Shown here: positions 42,525 through 50,018 of the stretch, in pieces
Numbering within the stretch: the stretch's first letter is position 1
Layout: each line of letters opens with the position of its first letter
DNA from: an uncultured Bacteroidales bacterium
GTDB taxonomy: Bacteria > Bacteroidota > Bacteroidia > Bacteroidales > WCHB1-69
Reading direction: 5' to 3'
Assembly (NCBI GenBank): GCA_934699095.1
Contig: CAKUVI010000005.1
Location: forward strand, 1 to 64,000
DNA length: 64,000 nt
The notes under the pieces: model-generated
What the model saw: only the letters and a program-made list of their open reading frames with translations
What the model was told of the DNA's origin: nothing
Databases searched by the model: none
Translations under genes and position numbers: made by a program

Positions 42525-43532
42525 TTAGTCCATGTCCGGCATGAATCCGAACTCTTTTTCGTACAGGGTGGCGTAGGCCGCCGGGTCTTTCTCGCGGAGC
42601 TCCTTCAGGTCGCTTTCGGACATTTCGGAGAACTTCCTGTCCGTCGGCACGGATGCGCCCTTGCCGATGAAGTCCGTGGGCTTCACCGCCGGGTTCAGGC
42701 AGTCCAGGGTGGCCTTCAGTTCCGCGCTGCCGACCTTCTTGCCGAGCTCCACAAAGTGGTTCTTCTTGTCGGCGGTGATGCGCTGTTCGGACACGGCCTG
42801 GTCAATCAGTTCCGTGATGCGGCGGTCTTCGGCCTGCTGTTTCTCGTTCTCCAAGGCCGCGATGCGGTCCTTCAGCTGCTGAACCTCCGCCGGCTGCTCC
42901 GTCTTTTCGGGCTTGGCGTTCAGTTCCGCGATGCGGGCCTCCACTTCCGCCTCGGTGGCGGTTTCGCTCAGGCCCAGTTGCAATGCAATCTTCTTTAAGT
43001 CCATTTCTTGTGATTTAGGTTGGTTAATAAGTGCCACGGCGCAGCCGCCGTCGGCGTTCAGTTCCACAATGTTGCCGTCGGTGTCATACAGCACCACGGC
43101 GTTGGCGTTCGCCCCGATGTCCACCACGCTCGCCTCGCGCAGCCTGCACTTCGTCACCGTGCGGCGGGTCTGCCCCTTCACAAGGAGCTCGGGATCCTCG
43201 CTGTCCTCCACCACCACGATGCCGATGCTGCACATGTTGAGGATGCCCTTCTCCACTTTGCGGGCGATCTTCGCGGCAAACGGGTCGTCCATGTCGAACT
43301 CCGCGTCCGCCAGCAGCCGCCCGTCCTCCACGCGCACGTTGTTCCACCGCCCGATGGGCAGCATGGCGTTGTCGCGGTCGGTCCAGGTGCGCGTGTGGTT
43401 CCACAGCATCACCGGGTTCTTCTTGAAGTTGTCTAACGCGATGCCGTCCGTCAGCACGCGGAACCCGTAGCTGTTCACGCTCTCGTCCGACAGCACGAAC
43501 GTCTTCTTCTTGATGTCGTTCTCTTTTGCCAT
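42525..43532 (-). CDS. Prohead protease / scaffold fusion (Mu I/Z-like)
   Basis: 335 residues. The N-terminal ~175 residues resemble HK97-type prohead proteases, with the catalytic His in VMLWNHTRTW (H46) and Ser in ILNMCSIGI (S102), followed by REASVVDIGANANAVV. The C-terminal part is a charged, coiled-coil scaffold region (EVQQLKDRIAALENEKQQAE). Protease and scaffold in one chain would process the head and then degrade itself. It is the first gene of the long minus-strand late operon, divergent from the terminase block. Confidence 0.88.
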   Translation of the reverse strand: MAKENDIKKKTFVLSDESVNSYGFRVLTDGIALDNFKKNPVMLWNHTRTWTDRDNAMLPIGRWNNVRVEDGRLLADAEFDMDDPFAAKIARKVEKGILNMCSIGIVVVEDSEDPELLVKGQTRRTVTKCRLREASVVDIGANANAVVLYDTDGNIVELNADGGCAVALINQPKSQEMDLKKIALQLGLSETATEAEVEARIAELNAKPEKTEQPAEVQQLKDRIAALENEKQQAEDRRITELIDQAVSEQRITADKKNHFVELGKKVGSAELKATLDCLNPAVKPTDFIGKGASVPTDRKFSEMSESDLKELREKDPAAYATLYEKEFGFMPDMD

Positions 43533-43582
43533 TTCGCTTACTTTTTCATAATTGTATGGTTTGATTTTTGTGAATCAGGCGG

Positions 43583-43590
43583 CAAAAATA
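43583..43590 (-). promoter_or_regulatory. Candidate -7 box for the minus-strand late operon
   Basis: TATTTTTG on the minus strand, 51 nt before the protease start at 43532. Together with the box at 43685 it defines a divergent promoter region between the two late operons. No -33 element is evident; a phage activator may be needed. Confidence 0.5.
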
Positions 43591-43684
43591 TATAGGTTTT
43601 TCCACATTTTTCGGAAACATACCGATTTTGTTATCAGGCTGTTACATCATTTGTATAAAAGGAATAATGAATTTCTGAACGCTG

Positions 43685-43692
43685 TATTTTTG
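43685..43692 (+). promoter_or_regulatory. Candidate -7 box for the terminase operon
   Basis: TATTTTTG followed by GCGCC, 79 nt before the ATG at 43771. It supports the downstream start of the small terminase gene. Confidence 0.5.
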
Positions 43693-43770
43693 CGCCGGTT
43701 TTGCCCCTTGCGGGGACGGCGGCGCTTTGTTGCGGGCCGGCGGCAACCGACATTAAACACCAAAGAAGAG

Positions 43771-44223
43771 ATGAACAAGAAAGAATCGAAAGAGAAAAAA
43801 GAACTGGCCCGCCTGTATTACTTCAACGGCGAGCCGCAGAAGCAAATCGCCGAGAAAATCGGCGTGTCGGCAGTCACTGTCAACAAGTGGGTGAAGGCCG
43901 AATCCTGGGAGCAGCTCAGGGCCGCCAAGGTCATCACACGCCGCGAGCTCGTGGCCAAGATGCTTTCCCAGATCAACGACAAGCTGGAATCCGGCGAATG
44001 GAGCGCAGACGAGATGGTCAAGGCCACCGCCGCCATCGAGAAACTCGACAAGCAGACCAACGTGGTCACCGTCATCGAGGTCTTCTCCGCCTACAACAAA
44101 TGGCTCATATCCCGAATGGAGCTCGACCCCGAACTCACCCCCGAGCTGGTGAAGACCATGAACCGCTACCAGGACATCTTCATCGGCGAGCAGCTCAACT
44201 CCACCAACATTGAATCCAAATAG
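43771..44223 (+). CDS. Small terminase-like DNA-binding protein
   Basis: 150 residues from MNKKESKEKKELARLYYFNG; an open frame continues upstream but crosses the promoter. An HTH (EPQKQIAEKIGVSAVTVNKW VKAESW) near the N-terminus, then a helical region (ELVAKMLSQINDKLESGEWS). This is the usual layout of small terminases in Mu-like Bacteroidota phages. It would bind phage DNA for packaging. The stop lies 2 nt before the large subunit start. Confidence 0.8.
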   Translation: MNKKESKEKKELARLYYFNGEPQKQIAEKIGVSAVTVNKWVKAESWEQLRAAKVITRRELVAKMLSQINDKLESGEWSADEMVKATAAIEKLDKQTNVVTVIEVFSAYNKWLISRMELDPELTPELVKTMNRYQDIFIGEQLNSTNIESK

Positions 44224-44225
44224 CC

Positions 44226-45764
44226 ATGGCTGTGGTACCCGGACAGAAAGAGGCCCTCGCGCGGTGGAGGCAGCTCTGCATCACCATCCAGAGCATGTCC
44301 ACCGTCAACACCGCCGAATCCAAGGCGGCGCAGCTCAGACGTGTGGAACGCGCCCGCAAAGACTACGCCTACTTCGTCCAATACTATTTTCCGCACTACT
44401 GCACCGACAAAGACACCGGCAGGCTCGTCCCCTGCGCACCGTTCCACATCAAGGCGGCCAAGCAGATCATGGAGAACCGCACCCTCAAGGCGGTGTTCCA
44501 GTGGGCGCGCGGCCACGCCAAATCCACCCACATGGACGTGTTCATCCCACTGTGGCTCAAATGCCAGAAAAAACGGGAAATCAATACCATGGTGCTGGTG
44601 GGCAAAAGCGAGGACAACGCCAAGCAGCTGCTCGGCGACCTTCAGGCGGAGCTGCAGTACAACAAGCGGTACATCCACGACTTCGGGCCGCAGTACAACG
44701 CCGGCAAATGGACGGACGGCGAGTTCGTCACCACCGACGGATGCTCCTTCACCGCGCTCGGTCGCGGGCAGTCGCCCCGTGGCCTGCGAGAACGCGAGAA
44801 CCGTCCCGACTACATCGTCATCGACGACTTGGATGATGACGAACTCTGCGAGAACGAAAGCCGTGTGCGCAAGCTCACCAACTGGGTGAAAGAGGCTCTC
44901 TTCGGCTGCTTCGGCGCCGCCGGCGGCCGTTTCATCATGGTGGGCAACCTCATTTCCAAGACCAGCGTGTTGGCCAACATCTGCGCCATTTCCAACGTCG
45001 TGGTATCCAAAGTCAACATCGTTGATAAAAACGGCAACCCCTCATGGCCGGAGCTGTGGACACCGGAGCGTATCGAGGACAAGCGAATATTCCAGGGCTA
45101 CCGCTCTTTCCAGAAGGAGTACATGAACAACCCCATCACCGAGGGCGCGGTCTTCCATCACGACTGGATCCGCTGGAAAAAGCTGCCGCCCCTGCGCAAA
45201 TACGACCAGCTGGTGGCCTACTGCGACCCGTCGTTCAAGGGCAGCACCAAAAACGACTACAAGGCCATCAAGCTGTGGGGAAAAATCGGCAACGAGCTGC
45301 ACCACATCCGCGCCTTCGTGCGCCAGTGCAGCGTGGCCGAGATGGTGCGCTGGTTCTACGACCTCCACGAGTCGCTGCCCGAGGGCGTGATCTGCGACTA
45401 CTACATCGAGGCCAACTTCCTCCAGGACACCCTCCTCGACGAGTTCGCCAACGAAGGCAACCTTCGCGGCTACCAGCTGCCCATCCGCGCCGACAAGCGC
45501 AAGAAGCCCGACAAGTACCAGCGCATCGAGGCGGTGTCGCCGCTCTGGGAGCGCGGCTTCGTCTTCTACAACGTGGACATGCAGAACGACCCCGACATGC
45601 AGGCCGGTCTGGAACAGACCCTCGCCTTCGAGAAGGGCACCCGCGCCCACGACGACGCGCCCGATGCCGACGAAGGCGCCATCTGGATCCTCCAGAAGCG
45701 CACCCGCCTCGAAACCTTCGAGCCCCGCTGCGGCCACCGCCGCACTTCAGAAACTATATGGTAA
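44226..45764 (+). CDS. Terminase large subunit (Mu gp28-like)
   Basis: 512 residues. ATPase motifs: Walker A-like WARGHAKSTHM, Walker B YIVIDDLDDDE, and the coupling region (VGKSEDNAKQLLGDLQAELQ). The nuclease part shows YCDPSFKGSTKNDYKAIKLW with the first acidic catalytic residue and a later acidic cluster (HDDAPDADEGAIWIL). It packages DNA and cuts it by a headful mode in Mu relatives. It is directly followed by a small gene, DUF1320 and the portal gene. Confidence 0.92.
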   Translation: MAVVPGQKEALARWRQLCITIQSMSTVNTAESKAAQLRRVERARKDYAYFVQYYFPHYCTDKDTGRLVPCAPFHIKAAKQIMENRTLKAVFQWARGHAKSTHMDVFIPLWLKCQKKREINTMVLVGKSEDNAKQLLGDLQAELQYNKRYIHDFGPQYNAGKWTDGEFVTTDGCSFTALGRGQSPRGLRERENRPDYIVIDDLDDDELCENESRVRKLTNWVKEALFGCFGAAGGRFIMVGNLISKTSVLANICAISNVVVSKVNIVDKNGNPSWPELWTPERIEDKRIFQGYRSFQKEYMNNPITEGAVFHHDWIRWKKLPPLRKYDQLVAYCDPSFKGSTKNDYKAIKLWGKIGNELHHIRAFVRQCSVAEMVRWFYDLHESLPEGVICDYYIEANFLQDTLLDEFANEGNLRGYQLPIRADKRKKPDKYQRIEAVSPLWERGFVFYNVDMQNDPDMQAGLEQTLAFEKGTRAHDDAPDADEGAIWILQKRTRLETFEPRCGHRRTSETIW

Positions 45765-45777
45765 AATTCCAAACAAT

Positions 45778-46014
45778 ATGAAGAAACTCATCAAATTCAT
45801 CAAAGCGCGGATCTTCCACATCCGCCTCCGAAAGGCCATCCGCGAGGCCGACACCCTCACCCTCAAGACCGGGCGCAAGATGCTCGTCCTCAATCTCGGC
45901 GGCCGACCGGTCGCCATGGCCAAAATCAAAGTCAAGCAGCTCGTCAACCACGGCTACTTCAAAAACGCCACCGCCGCCGACATCGAGGCGGCCGCCATCT
46001 ACAAAACCTATTAG
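45778..46014 (+). CDS. Small phage head-region protein
   Basis: 78 residues from MKKLIKFIKARIFHIRLRKA; a longer reading upstream lies in the terminase gene and is rejected. It is highly basic at the N-terminus and ends DIEAAAIYKTY. It lies between the terminase and DUF1320 genes with gaps of 13 and 2 nt. I recognise no family. Such small genes in this slot in Bacteroidota Mu-like phages are unassigned. Confidence 0.7.
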   Translation: MKKLIKFIKARIFHIRLRKAIREADTLTLKTGRKMLVLNLGGRPVAMAKIKVKQLVNHGYFKNATAADIEAAAIYKTY

Positions 46015-46016
46015 CC

Positions 46017-46433
46017 ATGTTCATCCAGGAAGAGGAACTCAGATCCGTGGCCTACAACTACCAGTTGGAGCAGATTGTGGACAACGACGCCACCATCCTG
46101 AACATGGCCATCAACGCCGCCGTGGAGGAGGCGCGGGGCTACCTGTCGGCTCGTTACAACGCCAACGCCGCCTTTGCCGCCACCGGCGCCGACCGCAACC
46201 CCCTCCTGCTGGAAATCGTCAAGGACATCGCCCTCTGGTACATCATCCGGCTCTCCAACGTGGATATCCTCTACGAGCCCGTCAAGGAACGCTACGACCG
46301 CGCTGTGCAGTGGCTCGACCGCGTGGCCTCCGGGCGGATAACCCCGAACCTGCCCGCCGCCACCGACGACAACGGCGAATACCTGCAGCCCATGCGCTAC
46401 GGCTCCATGCCCAAGCAACAGTATGACTACTGA
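46017..46433 (+). CDS. DUF1320 family protein (Mu gp36-like)
   Basis: 138 residues. The family pattern is clear: MFIQEEELRSVAYNYQLEQI, AAVEEARGYLSARYNANAAF, LLLEIVKDIALWYIIRLSNV and VKERYDRAVQWLDRVASGRI TPNLP. DUF1320 proteins are head-tail connector/neck components in Mu-like phages. It lies just upstream of the portal gene here; in Mu the order is different, so the head block is rearranged. Confidence 0.87.
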   Translation: MFIQEEELRSVAYNYQLEQIVDNDATILNMAINAAVEEARGYLSARYNANAAFAATGADRNPLLLEIVKDIALWYIIRLSNVDILYEPVKERYDRAVQWLDRVASGRITPNLPAATDDNGEYLQPMRYGSMPKQQYDY

Positions 46434-46447
46434 TAACACAAAGAACT

Positions 46448-47644
46448 ATGAACAAACCCATCGACAAAAAAAAGCTACGCTCGCTCCTGGTCGAGATCCG
46501 CGCCAGCGCCGAGCAGCTCACCAAAAAGGACATCTCCTTCTGGCGCCAGGCCTGGCAGATGGCCCTCAACCCCGACAACCCCCAGCGGTTCCGCCTCTAC
46601 GACATCTACCGCGACGCCATGGTGGACAACCACCTCACCGGATGCATCAGCCAGCGCAAGAACTTCGTGAAGCGCAAAACCTTCAAAATAGCCGATAAAA
46701 GCGGCAAGGAGAAACCCGAGCTCACCGAGATGTTCGAGGCCCCGTGGTTCAAGGACTTCGTGGACTTCGCCCTCGACAGCCTCTTCTACGGCCACTCCTT
46801 AGTGCAGTTCAACGACCTCACCGCTTTCGACGGCCATCCCGCCTTCGGGAGCTGCGTGCTGGTGCCCCGCCGCAACGTCATCCCCGAATACGGCGTGGTG
46901 GTGCGCGAGGTGGGCGACGACCCGCATCGCGGCATCTCCTACCGCGACGGCGTGTTCGCCCACTCCTGTGTGGAAATCGGCAAACCCGACAACCTCGGGC
47001 TGCTGCTCGACCTCACCCCGCAGTGCATCTCCAAAAAGAACATGCTCGCCTACTGGGACATGTTCGGCGAAATCTTCGGGATGCCCATCCGCATCGGCAA
47101 AACCGCCTCCCGCGACCAGAAGGAGATTGACAAAACCGAACACTTCCTCAAGGAGCTCGGCGCAGCCGGATGGGCGCTCTTCCCGGAAGGCACCGAACTC
47201 GAAATCAAGGAGACCACGCGCGGCGACGCTTTCAACGTCTATGACCGCCGCATCGACCGCTGCAACTCCGAGATCTCCAAGGCCGTGCTCGGGCAGACCA
47301 TGACCATCGACAACGGCAGCTCCCTGTCGCAGTCGGAAGTCCACCTCAAGGTCCTCAACAACCTGATAGACGTCGATGCCGACATGCTCCGCGACACCGT
47401 CAACCACAAACTCATCCCGTTCCTCATCGTCCACGGCTTCCCGCTGCAGGGCTGCCGCTTCGAGTGGGACGAGTACCCCGACTACACCCCGGAGCAGCAG
47501 ATAGAGATCGAACGGATGCTGCTCGACAACTACGAGGTTGACCCGCAGTACTTCGCCGAGAAATACAACGTCAAGATCCTCGGCAAGAAGGAATTCCCCA
47601 CCGCCCCGGCGATGGCCGCCCCCGACGACCGTTTTTTCGTCTGA
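46448..47644 (+). CDS. Portal protein, DUF935 family (Mu gp29-like)
   Basis: 398 residues. Family features: KDISFWRQAWQMALNPDNPQ, DNHLTGCISQRKNFVKRKTF, LDSLFYGHSLVQFNDLTAFD, WDMFGEIFGMPIRIGKTASR, YDRRIDRCNSEISKAVLGQT and TIDNGSSLSQSEVHLKV. The portal forms the dodecameric vertex through which DNA is packaged. It follows DUF1320 by 14 nt and precedes MuF, whose coding-like frame reaches back to the portal stop codon. Confidence 0.92.
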   Translation: MNKPIDKKKLRSLLVEIRASAEQLTKKDISFWRQAWQMALNPDNPQRFRLYDIYRDAMVDNHLTGCISQRKNFVKRKTFKIADKSGKEKPELTEMFEAPWFKDFVDFALDSLFYGHSLVQFNDLTAFDGHPAFGSCVLVPRRNVIPEYGVVVREVGDDPHRGISYRDGVFAHSCVEIGKPDNLGLLLDLTPQCISKKNMLAYWDMFGEIFGMPIRIGKTASRDQKEIDKTEHFLKELGAAGWALFPEGTELEIKETTRGDAFNVYDRRIDRCNSEISKAVLGQTMTIDNGSSLSQSEVHLKVLNNLIDVDADMLRDTVNHKLIPFLIVHGFPLQGCRFEWDEYPDYTPEQQIEIERMLLDNYEVDPQYFAEKYNVKILGKKEFPTAPAMAAPDDRFFV

Positions 47645-47721
47645 CGGGCGTTAGACACACGCCCGGCTACCGCGATTTCCACCACGCCCTGCGGCACCTC
47701 TACGGACTGCCGTCTGTAGAG

Positions 47722-49008
47722 ATGCGGCGCACCGCGCCCGTCCGTCCCGTGGAGACGCAAGATTTTGCGTCTCTACAATCCGACCCCCCTTCCGTCCCCG
47801 AATACAACCCCTCCGTCTGGCAACGCCTCGTTGAATGGCTGCACAAACAGAAGGGCTACGACCCCAAGCGGCTCACCGATCCAGAACCGCGTGCCGCCAT
47901 CGAGGAAACCCGCCGCATTCTGGCAAAACCCCTCAACAATCTCGCCATCACGCAGGACATCCCCGAGGAGCTCACCGCCACCCTCGACCAAAACATCTTC
48001 TTTTTCTCCGGATTCAAGACCCACCACGAGCTCGTGGAAGCCTCCCGGATGCTCAAGGGTGATGACGGCAATTTCAAGCCCTTTCAACAGTTCTTAAAGG
48101 ACGTTGAAACGATAAACAAAGTCTATAACCGGAACTACCTGCAGGCGGAGTACAACTTCGCCACGGCCTCCACGCAGATGGCCGTGAAGTGGAAGGAGTG
48201 GGAGCAGGAAGGCGACCGCTATGACCTGCAGTACCGCACCGCCGGCGACTCCCGCGTGCGCGAGGAGCACGCCGCCCTCGACGGCATCACCCTGCCGCCC
48301 TCCGATCCCTTCTGGAACTCCTACCTGCCGCCCAACGGCTGGAACTGCCGCTGCACCGCCGTGCAGGTGCGCCGTGGCAAGTACCCCCGCAGCGACTCCG
48401 CCGCCGCCATGGCCGCCGGCGCCAACTGCACCGACACCCCCAAGAAGCAGATTTTCCGCTTCAACCCCGGCAAGCAGGAGAAAATCTTCCCGCCAAAACA
48501 CCCGTACTTCCCCAAAGGTTGCGGCGATTGTCAGTACAAGAGACTTATATTCGACAACGAAAAAGCCATCTGCAAAGCCTGCCTAAAAGTGGATGCCGCC
48601 AGTGTGAAATGGTCACGGGATGTAGTCAGAGAACACTATGAAAAAGTAGCCAAAAATGACATTATCCTCGAAATAGGGAACACACATCTTGACAAACTCA
48701 CATTTTCGGTTAAAGACATTAAGAATATCACAGGAAAGCCGCATGACTATCCTTATGCTCGAAATATGGCAACATATTATCTAAAGCATATAGCTCAAAA
48801 AAGCGACTATCTCGGATATTCAGATGACATAAAACCAGACAATCCAAAACACAGGGGGATAGTGGCATGGAGATATTTTTCGTTTGACTTTCTTGGTTCC
48901 AAATCAATATTGATTGTCAAGGAATATGAAGATGGCACATTGCGTCCTCACCATATTCAAGATAGCAATCATTTCAAAAAGGAGAAAATAAAATACCCAT
49001 TCAAATAA
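47722..49008 (+). CDS. MuF head morphogenesis protein with C-terminal toxin-like domain
   Basis: 428 residues from the ATG. Residues ~30-260 are a MuF/gp30 minor head protein, with the SPP1 gp7-type signature YRTAGDSRVREEHAALDGIT ... LPPSDPFWNSYLPPNGWNCR C (171-211). Residues ~310-428 form a separate domain: DIILEIGNTHLDKLTFSVKD, a basic NITGKPHDYPYARNMATYYL, KHRGIVAWRYFSF, ILIVKEYEDGTLRPHHIQDS NHF. This resembles phage-associated Barnase/EndoU/ColicinE5-RelE-like (PBECR) nuclease domains. Base composition changes to AT-rich near 48530. In frame, coding-like sequence continues upstream to 47641 without an ATG, so the true start may be a non-AUG codon at the portal stop. A palindromic repeat lies inside codons 11-18. 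Confidence 0.85.
   Translation: MRRTAPVRPVETQDFASLQSDPPSVPEYNPSVWQRLVEWLHKQKGYDPKRLTDPEPRAAIEETRRILAKPLNNLAITQDIPEELTATLDQNIFFFSGFKTHHELVEASRMLKGDDGNFKPFQQFLKDVETINKVYNRNYLQAEYNFATASTQMAVKWKEWEQEGDRYDLQYRTAGDSRVREEHAALDGITLPPSDPFWNSYLPPNGWNCRCTAVQVRRGKYPRSDSAAAMAAGANCTDTPKKQIFRFNPGKQEKIFPPKHPYFPKGCGDCQYKRLIFDNEKAICKACLKVDAASVKWSRDVVREHYEKVAKNDIILEIGNTHLDKLTFSVKDIKNITGKPHDYPYARNMATYYLKHIAQKSDYLGYSDDIKPDNPKHRGIVAWRYFSFDFLGSKSILIVKEYEDGTLRPHHIQDSNHFKKEKIKYPFK
47752..47773. repeat. Small palindromic repeat inside the MuF gene
   Basis: Arms GAGACGCAA/TTTGCGTCTC around GAT, the same family as 53400 and 31268. Here it is translated in frame as part of VETQDFASLQ, so it has been absorbed into the protein. 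Confidence 0.8.
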
Positions 49009-49053
49009 CTTCGCAGCTACGCACGCTGTACTTGATTATTTGAATGGGTATTT
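48991..49053 (+). terminator. Long hairpin spanning the MuF-toxin stop codon
   Basis: Arms at 48991-49008 and 49036-49053 are perfect 18-nt reverse complements (AAATACCCATTCAAATAA and its complement) with a 27-nt loop. The first arm encodes the last five residues and the stop. A hairpin placed here could end transcription or protect the 3' end; it also marks the end of the AT-rich toxin segment. Confidence 0.75.
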
Positions 49054-49060
49054 CAGACTG

Positions 49061-49106
49061 CAAAAATACAAAAATTTCAATGCCAATTCAAAAGGAGAAA
49101 AAAATT
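49061..49106. promoter_or_regulatory. Leader cassette A
   Basis: A CAAAAATA box (TATTTTTG on the minus strand) followed by an AT-rich stretch and AAAGGAG 8-9 nt before ATG at 49107. The same layout recurs at 49501 and 49977. Confidence 0.6.
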
Positions 49107-49391
49107 ATGAAAAAAAATGACATCGAGCAATGGCGTGAGCTATGCGGGAAGATCAAAATGCTAAATCACAAGTGCAAGGATTGTCGCCACGGAGGCGGCC
49201 ACGCCGACTATCCCGGCAACTGCCCCCGCCACCTTCATGCGTGCCTTTCCTTTGAACCCGCCACGTGCAACAAACAACCGACCGTCGGACGAAACGCCCA
49301 CATCCCGCTCATCGACCGTTGCAAGTCCTTTGTCGGAAAGATACTCTATCATCTCCGCAAGATCGGGATTGTCCGATGCCAGGACAAATAA
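49107..49391 (+). CDS. Possible small Cys-rich protein (overlaps opposite-strand gene)
   Basis: 94 residues from MKKNDIEQWRELCGKIKMLN behind a good Shine-Dalgarno-like AAAGGAG. The first half contains CKDCRHGGGHADYPGNCPRH LHAC, a plausible zinc-binding cluster, but the second half looks like the shadow of the membrane-anchored protein encoded on the opposite strand (49161-49496). It may be a truncated gene over which a new gene was inserted, or the two may truly overlap. Confidence 0.4.
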   Translation: MKKNDIEQWRELCGKIKMLNHKCKDCRHGGGHADYPGNCPRHLHACLSFEPATCNKQPTVGRNAHIPLIDRCKSFVGKILYHLRKIGIVRCQDK

Positions 49392-49496
49392 GTCTCTTTT
49401 GTTCACGCACTCCACGGAAACAAGCGTTTTGAGCAACTCATCCGCTTGCTCATAAAAGTCAGCTTCGTTCCTGTAGTATAACCTGTAAATGTTCAT
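49161..49496 (-). CDS. Small tail-anchored membrane protein, accessory island
   Basis: 111 residues from MNIYRLYYRNEADFYEQADE. The N-terminal ~75 residues are soluble and helical (LLKTLVSVECVNKRDLFVLA SDNPDLAEMIEYLSDKGLAT), and a single C-terminal membrane segment follows (VAGAVAGIVGVAASVATILA LVI). The longer reading upstream has no coding character. A minus-strand -7 box at 49508-49501 lies 5 nt before the ATG, implying an almost leaderless mRNA. It is opposite in direction to the head operon and sits just after the MuF-toxin gene, so it could be a toxin-immunity or superinfection-exclusion protein. No family recognised. Confidence 0.62.
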   Translation of the reverse strand: MNIYRLYYRNEADFYEQADELLKTLVSVECVNKRDLFVLASDNPDLAEMIEYLSDKGLATVDERDVGVSSDGRLFVARGGFKGKARMKVAGAVAGIVGVAASVATILALVI

Positions 49497-49500
49497 GCCG

Positions 49501-49545
49501 CAAAAGTACAAATTTTCAATACCAAACAACGAAAGGAGAAATATT
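49501..49545. promoter_or_regulatory. Leader cassette B (bidirectional)
   Basis: CAAAAGTA at 49501-49508 is TACTTTTG on the minus strand for the gene ending at 49496. The other end carries CGAAAGGAG, a Shine-Dalgarno-like site for the plus-strand ATG at 49546. It shares most of its length with cassettes A and C. Confidence 0.65.
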
Positions 49546-49719
49546 ATGAGAAAATTCACGATTCGGGTTCTCGAAGAAGAAACCTTAGTTGCCTCAAAAG
49601 CATTGACGCGGGCAGAAAAGTCGGAAACAGCCAAACGCCTTGAAGAAAAGTATGGGGGCAAGGTGAAACTGCTGGCCACGACTGTCTATACCCCAATCCT
49701 CGAAAAAAACGGCGACTGA
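49546..49719 (+). CDS. Small protein, accessory island
   Basis: 57 residues from MRKFTIRVLEEETLVASKAL; the codons upstream belong to the leader cassette. It is charged and helical (TRAEKSETAKRLEEKYGGKV) with a short strand before the end. A strong AAGGAG lies 8 nt before the ATG. It stands between two minus-strand genes, behind the MuF-toxin, and might be an immunity or regulatory protein, but no family is recognised. Confidence 0.6.
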   Translation: MRKFTIRVLEEETLVASKALTRAEKSETAKRLEEKYGGKVKLLATTVYTPILEKNGD

Positions 49720-49735
49720 AGCCGCCGTCCAAACA

Positions 49736-49945
49736 TCACTTGAACATATTCCTCAAACTGCCATTGATGTCTCTTTTCGCCTGTTCTGCAATAAGAGCTT
49801 CGGACTTTCGGATCAGTTCTTTTTCAAAAGCTTCGTAACAGCATTCAAAGTTCAGCGAGCTACCCGAAATCTTGACAGTTGGATGTTTGCCGTGCTTCCG
49901 GCAACGCATTGATTCAAGAGACCGTTTCACAGAATCCAATTTCAT
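49736..49945 (-). CDS. Small Cys/His-containing protein, accessory island
   Basis: 69 residues from MKLDSVKRSLESMRCRKHGK. The segment CRKHGKHPTVKISGSSLNFE CCYEAFEKELIRKSEALI resembles small proteins I have seen in Bacteroidota phages and plasmids. Two Cys/His groups could bind metal. It has its own minus-strand -7 box in cassette C, with a leader of about 25 nt. It runs against the head operon. No function can be given. Confidence 0.62.
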   Translation of the reverse strand: MKLDSVKRSLESMRCRKHGKHPTVKISGSSLNFECCYEAFEKELIRKSEALIAEQAKRDINGSLRNMFK

Positions 49946-49976
49946 AGGCATTGAATTTTAGTTAAAAACAATTCGG

Positions 49977-50018
49977 CAAAAATACAAAATCATTCACCAA
50001 ACAACGAAAGGAGAAAAA
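49977..50018. promoter_or_regulatory. Leader cassette C (bidirectional)
   Basis: CAAAAATA at 49977-49984 (TATTTTTG on the minus strand) serves the gene at 49736-49945. CCAAACAACGAAAGGAGAAA before the plus-strand ATG at 50019 is nearly identical to cassette B. Confidence 0.65.

Noticed and set aside
45042..45737. Minus-strand frame of 231 codons opposite the terminase
   Set aside because: Shadow of the terminase gene; Val/Gly/Ala-rich without motifs.
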